This document shows, in pieces, positions 1 to 10,088 of a stretch of 64,000 nucleotides of DNA. Origin of the DNA: Nocardioides humi (GTDB lineage Bacteria; Actinomycetota; Actinomycetes; Propionibacteriales; Nocardioidaceae); assembly GCF_006494775.1 (NCBI RefSeq), contig NZ_CP041146.1:5636501-5700500 (forward strand), given 5' to 3'. Within the stretch, counting starts at the first letter, position 1. The number at the start of each line of letters is the position of its first letter. The notes below the pieces were generated by a model. The model saw only the letters and a program-made list of their open reading frames with translations. It was not told where the DNA came from and searched no databases. The translations under genes and the position numbers were made by a program.

Positions 1-2
1 AG

Positions 3-329
3 GTGGCCGCCTTCGAGCAGCGGGCGCTCGCGGCCGCCGGCCTCGACAACCCGGCCGTGCCGCCGCGCTACTCCACGCCGTACTTCGCCCACAGCTTCAG
101 CTCCGGCTACGCCTCGGCGTACTACTCCTACATCTGGAGCGAGGTCCTCGACGCCGACACCGTCGCCTGGTTCCGCGACCACGGCGGGCTGACCCGGGAG
201 AACGGCGAGCAGTACCTCCGGCACGTCATCGGCATCGGCGGCACCCGCGACCCGCTGGAGTCCTACGAGGAGTGGCGCGGCCGGCCCGCGCCGATCGAGC
301 CGCTGCTCGACCGCCGCGGACTGGCCTGA
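3..329 (+). CDS. M3 family peptidase, C-terminal fragment
   Basis: This is the 3' end of a gene that starts before the window; 108 residues are visible. The motif GYASAYYSYIWSEVLDAD (about residues 35-52 of the fragment) matches the substrate-binding loop near the C-terminus of peptidyl-dipeptidase Dcp and oligopeptidase A (M3, thimet family), zinc enzymes that degrade short cytoplasmic peptides. The zinc site HExxH would lie upstream, outside the window, so Dcp and OpdA cannot be told apart. A GTG at position 3 is in frame but is unlikely to be the real start. The gene converges on panB across a strong hairpin. Confidence 0.85.
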   Translation: MAAFEQRALAAAGLDNPAVPPRYSTPYFAHSFSSGYASAYYSYIWSEVLDADTVAWFRDHGGLTRENGEQYLRHVIGIGGTRDPLESYEEWRGRPAPIEPLLDRRGLA

Positions 330-331
330 CA

Positions 332-393
332 GCGCACCCCATGCGAATTCGTCGGGATTTCACCGGGTTCCCGACAAATCCGCATGGGGCGCG
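332..393. terminator. Bidirectional hairpin between M3 peptidase and panB
   Basis: Positions 332-356 and about 370-393 form a long, slightly imperfect inverted repeat. The complementary blocks are CCCCATGCG with CGCATGGGG and GTCGGGA with TCCCGAC, around a short loop. It sits exactly between two convergent genes, so it is probably a shared terminator. There is no clear T tract, which is usual in high-GC actinobacteria. Confidence 0.7.
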
Positions 394-399
394 GCGGGG

Positions 400-1268
<869 letters not shown>

Positions 1269-1376
1269 CGTCGAGCTCCGTTCTGGGTGACTCGCGGCCC
1301 TGGGCGGGGTCCACGTTCGGTGACGGGCACTGACGAGGCTAGTCGCGTACGACGCCCCTGCGCGCTGTGTGCTCGG

Positions 1377-1859
1377 TCACCCCTGAGGGCCCCGAGGAGC
1401 GGCCGGAGGAGCGGCCGCGTCGGCGGCCGCCTCGAGCTCGGCGACGACGATCCGGCGCATGCCGAGCAGCGCCCGGCTGGCCGCCTCGGCACGCCGCGGG
1501 TCCGGGTCCGCGACCAGCTCGTCGAGGCGCCGCGGGACGACCTGCCACGACAGGCCGAACCGATCCCGGAGCCAGCCGCACACCGACTCCTCCCCGCCGT
1601 CGGCGAGCGAGTCCCAGTAGTAGTCGACCTCCGACTGGTCCCGGCAGGTGATCGAGAACGACACCGCCTCGGAGAACCGCAGGTCCGGGCCGCCGTTGAC
1701 GCCGCGGAAGGTCAGCCCGTCCAGGGTGAACTCGCCCGCGACCGGACCCAGCCGGGTGATCGAGGAGTTCGGGAAGATCGCCGTGTAGAAGCGCGCGGCC
1801 TCCTCCAGCGTGTCGTCGAACCACAGGCACGGCTGGATGTGGCTGCTCGTGATGCTCAT
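1377..1859 (-). CDS. VOC family protein (PhnB / glyoxalase-like)
   Basis: A 160-residue protein of the vicinal-oxygen-chelate superfamily, close to the PhnB / 3-demethylubiquinone-9-methyltransferase-like group. The N-terminal QPCLWFDDTLEEAARFYTAI is the typical first beta-alpha unit, and WDSLADGGEE followed by RDRFGLSWQVVP is the hallmark second half of this group. The last 40 residues are an Ala/Pro-rich tail outside the domain. Members are small cytoplasmic dimers, often of unknown substrate. It stands alone between panB and nadE, and no specific function can be given. Confidence 0.85.
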   Translation of the reverse strand: MSITSSHIQPCLWFDDTLEEAARFYTAIFPNSSITRLGPVAGEFTLDGLTFRGVNGGPDLRFSEAVSFSITCRDQSEVDYYWDSLADGGEESVCGWLRDRFGLSWQVVPRRLDELVADPDPRRAEAASRALLGMRRIVVAELEAAADAAAPPAAPRGPQG

Positions 1860-1913
1860 GCGGGTGGAGACCGGTGCCGGTGCGCCGACTCATCGCACTC
1901 CTAGACTCGCCCC

Positions 1914-3971
<2,058 letters not shown>

Positions 3972-3986
3972 GGCGGAGCCGGTCGC

Positions 3987-4451
3987 TCAGGCCTCTCGGC
4001 GGTGGTCGCCCCGCATCATCCGCGCCATCGCGAAGCAGCACACCGCGAGCGCGAGCATGCCGAGCGCGAGGTAGGCCATCTGGTCGACGCCGAACAGGTT
4101 GACCGCGAGCAGCACGAACCAGATGCCGAGCACGTCGCCGCCGAAGTGGGGTGCGGCCGCGACGAGGAGGCCGATCACGAGCGTGATCGCGCCGACTCAC
4201 ATGACGGCGTCGCCCGCGTCGCCGGGCAGCAGGTTGTTCGCCCAGACCGCGAGGTGGCCCTCCCAGGTGGCGCTCTTGGTGACCAGACCGGTCATCATGT
4301 CGAGCCCCCAGAGGATCGGGAGCACGGTGCAGGTCGCCCACAGGGCCACGCGACCCTGGCGAGCGGCATCGATGGTGGCGAAGTGCGCGAGGTCGCCGAA
4401 CTCCTCGCGCATGTCGTGGGTGAGGTGGTCCCACGCGTGGGTGCTGGCCAT
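3987..4451 (-). pseudogene. Small membrane protein split by an in-frame TGA
   Basis: ATG 4451 opens an 84-residue frame (MASTHAWDHLTHDM...) that stops at TGA 4197-4199. The same frame continues with VGAITLVIGLLVAAAPHF and two more hydrophobic segments to 3987. Read through, it is a protein of about 154 residues with four predicted membrane helices: 34-52, around 86-102, 105-120 and 126-145. The helix pattern recalls SPW-repeat-type small membrane proteins of actinobacteria, but that is a weak call. The TGA falls at the start of the second helix. Either the gene is interrupted (mutation or base error), or the downstream part restarts at GTG 4178 as a separate 63-residue protein. A palindrome upstream suggests control by the divergent HTH gene. 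Confidence 0.5.
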
Positions 4452-4472
4452 GGCTGGCCCCTTTCTCGAGCG

Positions 4473-4488
4473 GTCCCTTGTAAGGGAC
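4473..4488. promoter_or_regulatory. Palindromic operator between membrane gene and HTH regulator
   Basis: A perfect inverted repeat, GTCCCTTGTAAGGGAC (7-bp arms, 2-bp centre), lies 22 bases upstream of ATG 4451 and 117 bases before the divergent regulator. This is a typical spot for a dimeric repressor. The natural candidate is the HTH protein starting at 4605; that assignment is inference. Confidence 0.55.
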
Positions 4489-4604
4489 ATCTGATTCGAC
4501 GGTAGACCTGGCGGGCGTCTTTCGGCAAGACTCATGTCCGCTAGAGATCCGCGGGCCGCGGGAGGCGGCCGGAGCCGGGCGGCGACCGGCCGGGAGGGGG
4601 AGGC

Positions 4605-5270
4605 ATGGACGAGGCGTTCGGGCAGCGGGTCGCCCGGGTCGGCTCCCTCGCCGATCCGGTACGACGGGCGCTGTACCGCTTCGTCGCCGAGCAGCCCGGC
4701 GCGGTGAGCCGGGACCAGGCGGCCAGCGGCGTCGACGTACCCCGGCACACGGCGAAGTTCCACCTCGAGCGCCTGGTCGACGAGGGGCTGCTGGTGACCG
4801 AGTTCCGGCGGCTCACCGGACGCACCGGCCCCGGCGCGGGACGCCCGGCGAAGCTCTACCGCCGGTCGCGGCGGGAGCTGACGGTGAGCGTCCCGAGCCG
4901 GCGCTACGACCTGGCCGGGCAGGTGCTCGCCGACGCCGTGGAGCGGACCCTCGACGGCGCGCCGATGCCCGACGCGCTCGCCGCCGCGGTCGAGGACGCC
5001 GCCGACCGGGTCGCCGCCGAGGACCGCCCGCTGGGCGAGCTGCTGGCCGCGCTGGGCTACGAGCCCCGCACGGGCGGCGGCGCGACGGTGCTCGCCAACT
5101 GCCCCTTCGACCGGCTCGCGGCCGACCATCGGGACCTCGTCTGCGGGCTCAACCACGCCTTCGTCGCGAGCCTCGCCCGGCGGCGCGGCGGCCCGGGATG
5201 CGCGGCCGAGGCGGTCCCGCCCGGTCCCGGCTGCTGTGTCCGACTCCTGGCCGAAACACCCACGCCCTAG
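4605..5270 (+). CDS. ArsR-like HTH regulator with Cys-rich C-terminus
   Basis: A 221-residue winged-helix regulator of the COG2345 type. Residues about 10-75 form the HTH (SLADPVRRALYRFV, DVPRHTAKFHLERLVDEGLL). The C-terminal half carries Cys in LANCPFDRLA and LVCGLNHAF and then CAAEAVPPGPGCC, reminiscent of the metal or Fe-S ligands of SufR-like regulators. A metal or redox signal is possible but unproven. It is divergent from the small membrane gene with a palindrome between them, and ends 10 bases before glnA2. A GGAGGGGGA ribosome site precedes ATG 4605. Confidence 0.82.
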   Translation: MDEAFGQRVARVGSLADPVRRALYRFVAEQPGAVSRDQAASGVDVPRHTAKFHLERLVDEGLLVTEFRRLTGRTGPGAGRPAKLYRRSRRELTVSVPSRRYDLAGQVLADAVERTLDGAPMPDALAAAVEDAADRVAAEDRPLGELLAALGYEPRTGGGATVLANCPFDRLAADHRDLVCGLNHAFVASLARRRGGPGCAAEAVPPGPGCCVRLLAETPTP

Positions 5271-5280
5271 GGTGTGCCCC

Positions 5281-6621
5281 ATGGGTAAGCAAGAGGACTT
5301 CGTCCTTCGCGCGCTCGAGGAGCGCGACGTCCGGTTCGTGCGGCTGTGGTTCACCGACGTGCTCGGGTTCTTGAAGTCGGTCGCGGTCGCGCCGGCCGAG
5401 CTCGAGGGCGCCTTCTCGGAGGGCATCGGCTTCGACGGCTCCGCGATCGAGGGCTTCGCCCGCGTCTACGAGGCCGACATGCTGGCGCTGCCGGACCCGA
5501 CGACCTTCCAGATCCTGCCCTGGCGCAGCGAAGAGGGCCCGTCGACGGCCCGGATGTTCTGCGACATCGTGATGCCCGACGGGTCGGCGTCGTACGCCGA
5601 TCCCCGCAACGTGCTCAAGCGCACCCTGAGCAGGGCGGCCGACCAGGGCTTCACCTTCTACACCCACCCCGAGATCGAGTTCTACCTGTTCAAGGACGAG
5701 CCCGGACACGGCGACGAGCCCGTTCCCATCGACCGCAGCGGCTACTTCGACCATGCTGCGCACGCACACGGCTCGAACTTCCGCCGCGAGGCGATCACCA
5801 TGCTGGAGGCGATGGGGATCTCGGTCGAGTTCAGCCACCACGAGGGCGGCCCGGGGCAGCAGGAGATCGACCTGCGGTACGCCGACGCGCTGACCACCGC
5901 CGACAACATCATGACCTTCCGGACGGTCATCCGGGAGGTCGCGCTCAGCCAGGGCATCTGGGCGACGTTCATGCCGAAGCCGTTCACGACGCACCCCGGC
6001 TCCGGCATGCACACCCACCTCTCCCTCTTCGAGGGCGACCAGAACGCCTTCTACGAGGCCGGCGCGGAGTACCAGCTCTCCAAGACCGGGCGGCAGTTCA
6101 TCGCCGGCATCCTGCGCCACGCCGGCGAGATCAGCGTGGTCACCAACCAGTGGGTCAACTCCTACAAGCGGATGATGTGGGGTGGCGAGGCGCCGTCGTA
6201 CATCTGCTGGGGGCACAACAACCGCTCCGCGATGGTGCGGGTGCCGATGTACAAGCCGATGAAGGGTCAGTCGACCCGGGTCGAGCTGCGCACCATCGAC
6301 TCCGCGTGCAACCCCTACCTCGCGTACGCCGCCGTGCTGGCCGCGGGCATGAAGGGCATCGAGAACGACTACGAGCTGCCGCGCGAGGCCGAGGACGACG
6401 TGTGGGCGCTGACCGAGCGCGAGCGCCGCAGCCTCGGCATCGAGCCGCTGCCGAAGAACCTCAACGACGCGATCACCATCGCCGAGCACTCCGAGCTGCT
6501 CGCCGAGACGCTGGGGGAGCAGGTCTTCGACTTCTTCCTGCGCAACAAGCGCGCCGAGTGGGACGAGTACCGCGGCCAGGTCTCGGCCTTCGAGCGCGAC
6601 CGCATGCTGCCCGTGTTGTGA
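5281..6621 (+). CDS. glnA2: Glutamine synthetase, type I (GlnA2-like)
   Basis: A 446-residue glutamine synthetase that joins ammonia to glutamate using ATP. The N-terminal beta-grasp (RFVRLWFTDVLGFLKS, GFDGSAIEGFARV) is followed by the catalytic domain with the glutamate-binding loop GSGMHTHLSLFEG near residues 240-252, NQWVNSYKRM and the Arg-rich ATP site. Length and the direct neighbour glnE match mycobacterial GlnA2 (446 residues). ENDYELPREAED near residue 366 lines up with the region of the adenylylated Tyr of GlnA1; whether it is modified cannot be told by eye. ATG 5281 is chosen because the conserved MGKQEDFVLR begins there, although the frame is open further upstream. Confidence 0.95.
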   Translation: MGKQEDFVLRALEERDVRFVRLWFTDVLGFLKSVAVAPAELEGAFSEGIGFDGSAIEGFARVYEADMLALPDPTTFQILPWRSEEGPSTARMFCDIVMPDGSASYADPRNVLKRTLSRAADQGFTFYTHPEIEFYLFKDEPGHGDEPVPIDRSGYFDHAAHAHGSNFRREAITMLEAMGISVEFSHHEGGPGQQEIDLRYADALTTADNIMTFRTVIREVALSQGIWATFMPKPFTTHPGSGMHTHLSLFEGDQNAFYEAGAEYQLSKTGRQFIAGILRHAGEISVVTNQWVNSYKRMMWGGEAPSYICWGHNNRSAMVRVPMYKPMKGQSTRVELRTIDSACNPYLAYAAVLAAGMKGIENDYELPREAEDDVWALTERERRSLGIEPLPKNLNDAITIAEHSELLAETLGEQVFDFFLRNKRAEWDEYRGQVSAFERDRMLPVL

Positions 6622-6634
6622 GGCCGGGGCGGGC

Positions 6635-9598
6635 ATGAACCGCGCGACGCAGCGCACCGAGCTGCTCCGGCTCGGCTTCGTCGACCTCGACCGGGCGCTG
6701 GCCGACCTCGACCAGCTCGGCGCGGGCGCGACCGACCTGCTGGCGTTCCTGGGCCGGACCGCCGACCCGGATGCCGCGTTGCGCGGACTGTGCCGCCTCG
6801 CCGACGCCGCCGACGAGGCGGATGACCGCGCGGAGCTGCTCCGGGCCGTCCGCGACGACGAGGGCACGGCGATGCGGCTGCTGTGCGTGCTCGGCGCGAG
6901 CGCGGCCCTGGCCGACCACCTGGCCACCCATCCCGAGCAGTGGCGCGAGCTCGCCGACCCGGCGCTGGGCTCCACCCGCCCCGCCGCCTGGGCGGTGCGA
7001 GCCGCGCTGCTCGACGCGGTGGCGGGGAGGCCGGACCGCGAGGCCGTCGACGCGCTGCGGGTGGAGTACCGCCGCCACCTGCTCCGGCTCGCCGCCCGCG
7101 ATCTCACCCACCATCTCGGCGTCGACGACGCCGCGGCGGAGCTGTCCGATCTCGCGGCCGGGACGCTGGACGCCGCGCTCGCCGTCGCCCGCGAGCGGGT
7201 GGGCGAGGACGCGGACGCCGTACGCCTGGCGGTGATCGCGATGGGCAAGTGCGGCGGGCACGAGCTCAACTACGTCTCCGACGTCGACGTCGTCTTCGTC
7301 CACGAGCCCGCCGACCCCGACGCCGACGACAGCACCGCGGCCGCGGTCGGCAGGATCGCCGCCCGGCTCGCCGCGCAGATGATGCAGGTCTGCGCCGACC
7401 ACACCGGGGAGGGCACGATCTGGCCGGTGGACGCGGCGCTGCGGCCGGAGGGCAAGGCGGGACCGCTCAGCCGGACCCTGGCCAGCCACCAGAGCTACTA
7501 CGAGCGCTGGGCGGAGCCGTGGGAGTTCCAGGCCCTGCTCAAGGCCCGCCCGGTCGCCGGCGACCTCGCGCTCGGCCGCGCGTTCGTGACCATGGTCGCG
7601 CCGATGGTGTGGTCGGTCGCCGACCGCGAGGGCTTCGTCGACGCGGCCCGCGCGATGCGCCGCCGCGTCCTGGACCACATCCCCGCCAAGGAGGCCGACC
7701 GCCAGCTCAAGCTCGGCGCCGGCGGCCTGCGCGACGTCGAGTTCGCCGTGCAGCTGCTGCAGCTGGTGCACGGCCGCGCCGACGAGTCGATCCGCCCGCC
7801 CACCACGCTCAGCGCGCTCGCCCGCCTCACCGAGGGCGGGTACGTCGGCCGCGAGGACGGCGAGGCCCTCCACCGCGCCTACGCGTTCCTGCGCCAGCTC
7901 GAGCACCGGATCCAGCTCCACCGGCTGCAGCGCACCCACGTCGTCCCCTCCGACGAGGCGTCCTTGAGGCGCCTGGGCCGCAGCCTCGGCTTCCACAAGG
8001 AGTCGGAGAAGCGGCTCGAGGAGACCTGGCAGGACCACCGGCGCGAGGTCAGCCGACTGCACCAGAAGATCTTCTACCGCCCGCTGCTCTCCGCCGTCGC
8101 GCGGATCGCCTCCGACGAGGTGCGGCTCTCCTCGGAGGCCGCGGGCGCGCGCCTCGCCGCGCTGGGGTACGCCGACCCGCAGGCCGCCCTGCGCAACCTC
8201 GAGGCACTGACCGCCGGCGTCAGCCGGACCGCCGCCATCCAGCGCACGCTGCTGCCCGCGATGCTGCAGTGGTTCGCCGAGTGCCCCGACCCCGACGGCG
8301 GCCTGTTCGGCTTCCGCCGGATCAGCGAGGCCCTCGGCCGCACCCCGTGGTACCTCTCCACGCTCCGCGACGAGGGCGAGGCCGCCGAGCGGATGGCCCA
8401 CCTGCTCGCCACCTCCCGGTACTGCACCGACCTGCTCGAGCGCGAGCCCGCGGGCGTGCGCCTCCTCGGCGGCGACCTCCACCCGCTCGGCTCCGCCGCG
8501 ATGACCGAGGAGATGCTCGCGACCGGCCGCCGCCAGGCGGGCTTCGAGAAGGGCGTGCGCGCGGTGCGCGCCGTACGCCGTCGCGAGCTGCTGCGGATCG
8601 CCGCGGGCGACGTCCTCGGCCTGATCGACGTCGCCGACGTCGGCTTCGCGCTCACCCGGCTCACCGACGCCACGCTCGAGGCCACCCTGCAGGGCGCGAT
8701 CGAGTCCACCTGCCGCGCCCGCGGCCTCGATGCCGCCCCGACCCGGATGGCGATCGTCGCGATGGGCCGGTACGGCGGCTTCGAGCTGTCCTACGGCAGC
8801 GACGCCGACGTGCTCTTCGTGCACGAGCCCGTCGAGGGCGCCGAGGCCCACGAGGCCGCGACCTTCGCGCGGATCGTCGCCGAGGAGGTGCGCCGGGTGC
8901 TCGCCGTACCCGGTCCCGACCCGGCGCTCGTCGTCGACGCCGACCTGCGTCCCGAGGGCCGGCAGGGGCCGCTGGTCCGCACCCTCGACGCGTACGCCGC
9001 CTACTACGCCAAGTGGTCGCACGTCTGGGAGGCCCAGGCCCTCCTGCGCGCCGACGCCGTCGTCGGCGACGCCGACCTGCGCGAGCGGTTCACCGCCCTC
9101 ATCGACCCGCTGCGCTACCCGGTCGGCGGGCTCACCGAGGACGACGTCATCGAGGTGCGCCGGATCAAGGGCCGCGTCGACAAGGAGCGCCTCCCGCGCG
9201 GCGCCGACCCCGCGCTCCACCTCAAGCTCGGCCGCGGGGGACTGGCCGACATCGAGTGGACCGTCCAGCTCCTGCAGCTGCGCCACGGCGCCGAGATCCC
9301 CGGCCTGCGCACCACCCAGACCCTCGCCGCCCTCACCGCCGCCGCCGAGGCCGACCTGATCACCCACGACGACGCGCTCACCCTCGGCGCCTCCTGGCGG
9401 CTCGCCACCCGGGTCCGCAACGCCGTCCTGCTCGCCCGCGGCCGCGCCGGCGACGAGTTCCCCCGCGCCGTCCTCGAGCGCCGCGCCGTCGCCGGCATCC
9501 TCGGCTACCAGCTCACCGAGACCGACCGCCTCCTCGACGACTACCTGCGCGTCACCCGCCACGCCCACGCCGTCGTCGATCGCGTCTTCTGGGAGTAG
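6635..9598 (+). CDS. glnE: Glutamine synthetase adenylyltransferase/deadenylase
   Basis: A 987-residue GlnE, which attaches or removes AMP on a Tyr of glutamine synthetase according to nitrogen status. Both nucleotidyltransferase domains are visible. The N-terminal deadenylylase motif is GKCGGHELNYVSDVDVVF (about residue 203). The C-terminal adenylylase motif is GRYGGFELSYGSDADVLF (about residue 709). Each is followed by a helical GlnE domain with LKLGxGGLxDxEfxVQLLQL. It starts 13 bases after glnA2, so the two are probably one transcript. A strong hairpin follows the stop by about 90 bases. Confidence 0.96.
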   Translation: MNRATQRTELLRLGFVDLDRALADLDQLGAGATDLLAFLGRTADPDAALRGLCRLADAADEADDRAELLRAVRDDEGTAMRLLCVLGASAALADHLATHPEQWRELADPALGSTRPAAWAVRAALLDAVAGRPDREAVDALRVEYRRHLLRLAARDLTHHLGVDDAAAELSDLAAGTLDAALAVARERVGEDADAVRLAVIAMGKCGGHELNYVSDVDVVFVHEPADPDADDSTAAAVGRIAARLAAQMMQVCADHTGEGTIWPVDAALRPEGKAGPLSRTLASHQSYYERWAEPWEFQALLKARPVAGDLALGRAFVTMVAPMVWSVADREGFVDAARAMRRRVLDHIPAKEADRQLKLGAGGLRDVEFAVQLLQLVHGRADESIRPPTTLSALARLTEGGYVGREDGEALHRAYAFLRQLEHRIQLHRLQRTHVVPSDEASLRRLGRSLGFHKESEKRLEETWQDHRREVSRLHQKIFYRPLLSAVARIASDEVRLSSEAAGARLAALGYADPQAALRNLEALTAGVSRTAAIQRTLLPAMLQWFAECPDPDGGLFGFRRISEALGRTPWYLSTLRDEGEAAERMAHLLATSRYCTDLLEREPAGVRLLGGDLHPLGSAAMTEEMLATGRRQAGFEKGVRAVRAVRRRELLRIAAGDVLGLIDVADVGFALTRLTDATLEATLQGAIESTCRARGLDAAPTRMAIVAMGRYGGFELSYGSDADVLFVHEPVEGAEAHEAATFARIVAEEVRRVLAVPGPDPALVVDADLRPEGRQGPLVRTLDAYAAYYAKWSHVWEAQALLRADAVVGDADLRERFTALIDPLRYPVGGLTEDDVIEVRRIKGRVDKERLPRGADPALHLKLGRGGLADIEWTVQLLQLRHGAEIPGLRTTQTLAALTAAAEADLITHDDALTLGASWRLATRVRNAVLLARGRAGDEFPRAVLERRAVAGILGYQLTETDRLLDDYLRVTRHAHAVVDRVFWE

Positions 9599-9688
9599 CG
9601 GCCCGCCGCCGGGCGAGAATCCGCACGCCTGTCAGGCGATCCGGCCCGTGTAACCCAAACGACGCATCCGTATGTCATGATGTGCGAT

Positions 9689-9728
9689 GTCGGGCCGCGA
9701 CCGACCCCCCCAGAGGTCGCGGCCCGAC
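9689..9728 (+). terminator. Terminator hairpin after glnE
   Basis: A perfect 14-bp stem: GTCGGGCCGCGACC at 9689-9702 pairs with GGTCGCGGCCCGAC at 9715-9728, around a 12-base loop rich in C. It is the first strong hairpin after the glnE stop and is probably its transcription terminator. Confidence 0.75.
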
Positions 9729-9746
9729 GCCCAATTTTGCTCGAGC

Positions 9747-9829
9747 GTGTCGGATACCGAGCTCGCCGCACGGTCCTCGCTCCGCTCGGACCGCGGGCTT
9801 CACTCGGTGCCTTCGCCGCCGTCCGACAC
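9747..9829. repeat. Nested three-helix inverted repeat
   Basis: Three nested arm pairs are present: GTGTCGGA 9747-9754 with TCCGACAC 9822-9829, ACCGAG 9756-9761 with CTCGGT 9803-9808, and CGGTCC 9771-9776 with GGACCG 9788-9793. All are perfect and properly nested, as in a folded RNA element. No known riboswitch consensus is recognised. Confidence 0.5.
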
Positions 9830-9881
9830 CCTGCCGAGCCGCGGTCGAGGTTCGCCCAGGGCGAGGTCGGCCGGCGGCCGG

Positions 9882-9915
9882 AACTGTTGCGGTTTGGTCC
9901 CAAACCGCAACAATT
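9882..9915. repeat. Inverted repeat around GTTGCGGTTTGG
   Basis: Arms 9882-9897 and 9900-9915 pair over 16 positions with a single mismatch (C 9884 against A 9913) and a 2-base centre. The core is TGTTGCGGTTTGG / CCAAACCGCAACA. The near-zero loop fits a protein-binding palindrome or cruciform better than a transcription terminator. Confidence 0.55.
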
Positions 9916-9969
9916 CGGGCCCGGATCGTGCAGTCTCTGCCCAATTGCAACGTGTTCCACCCTGCTTCG

Positions 9970-10031
9970 GCGTGACGGCCGCCGATCGCCCCGGAGTCAG
10001 CGACCACGCACCACAGTGGCCGCCGTCACGC
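9970..10031. repeat. Inverted repeat GCGTGACGGC ahead of the membrane gene
   Basis: GCGTGACGGC at 9970-9979 pairs perfectly with GCCGTCACGC at 10022-10031, enclosing 42 bases, and ends 57 bases before the start codon of the next gene. It could be a leader hairpin or an operator pair. Confidence 0.4.
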
Positions 10032-10088
10032 TACCCAAGTACCTGTGACGGCGAGTAGCGTCTTCCGGAGAGATACCGGAGGTATGCC

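Larger units (their letters stand above)
9599..10088. other. 490-bp non-coding gap rich in inverted repeats
   Basis: No convincing gene lies between glnE and the next start. Besides the terminator at 9689-9728, it holds three further inverted-repeat structures (9747-9829, 9882-9915, 9970-10031) and locally lower GC. The GGAGGT ribosome site of the next gene sits at about 10078. The dense folding potential suggests a structured leader RNA or REP-like remnants. Confidence 0.6.

Noticed and set aside
4197..4199. TGA as selenocysteine
   Set aside because: No SECIS-like hairpin is evident and the residue lies at a membrane-helix start, not in a redox motif.
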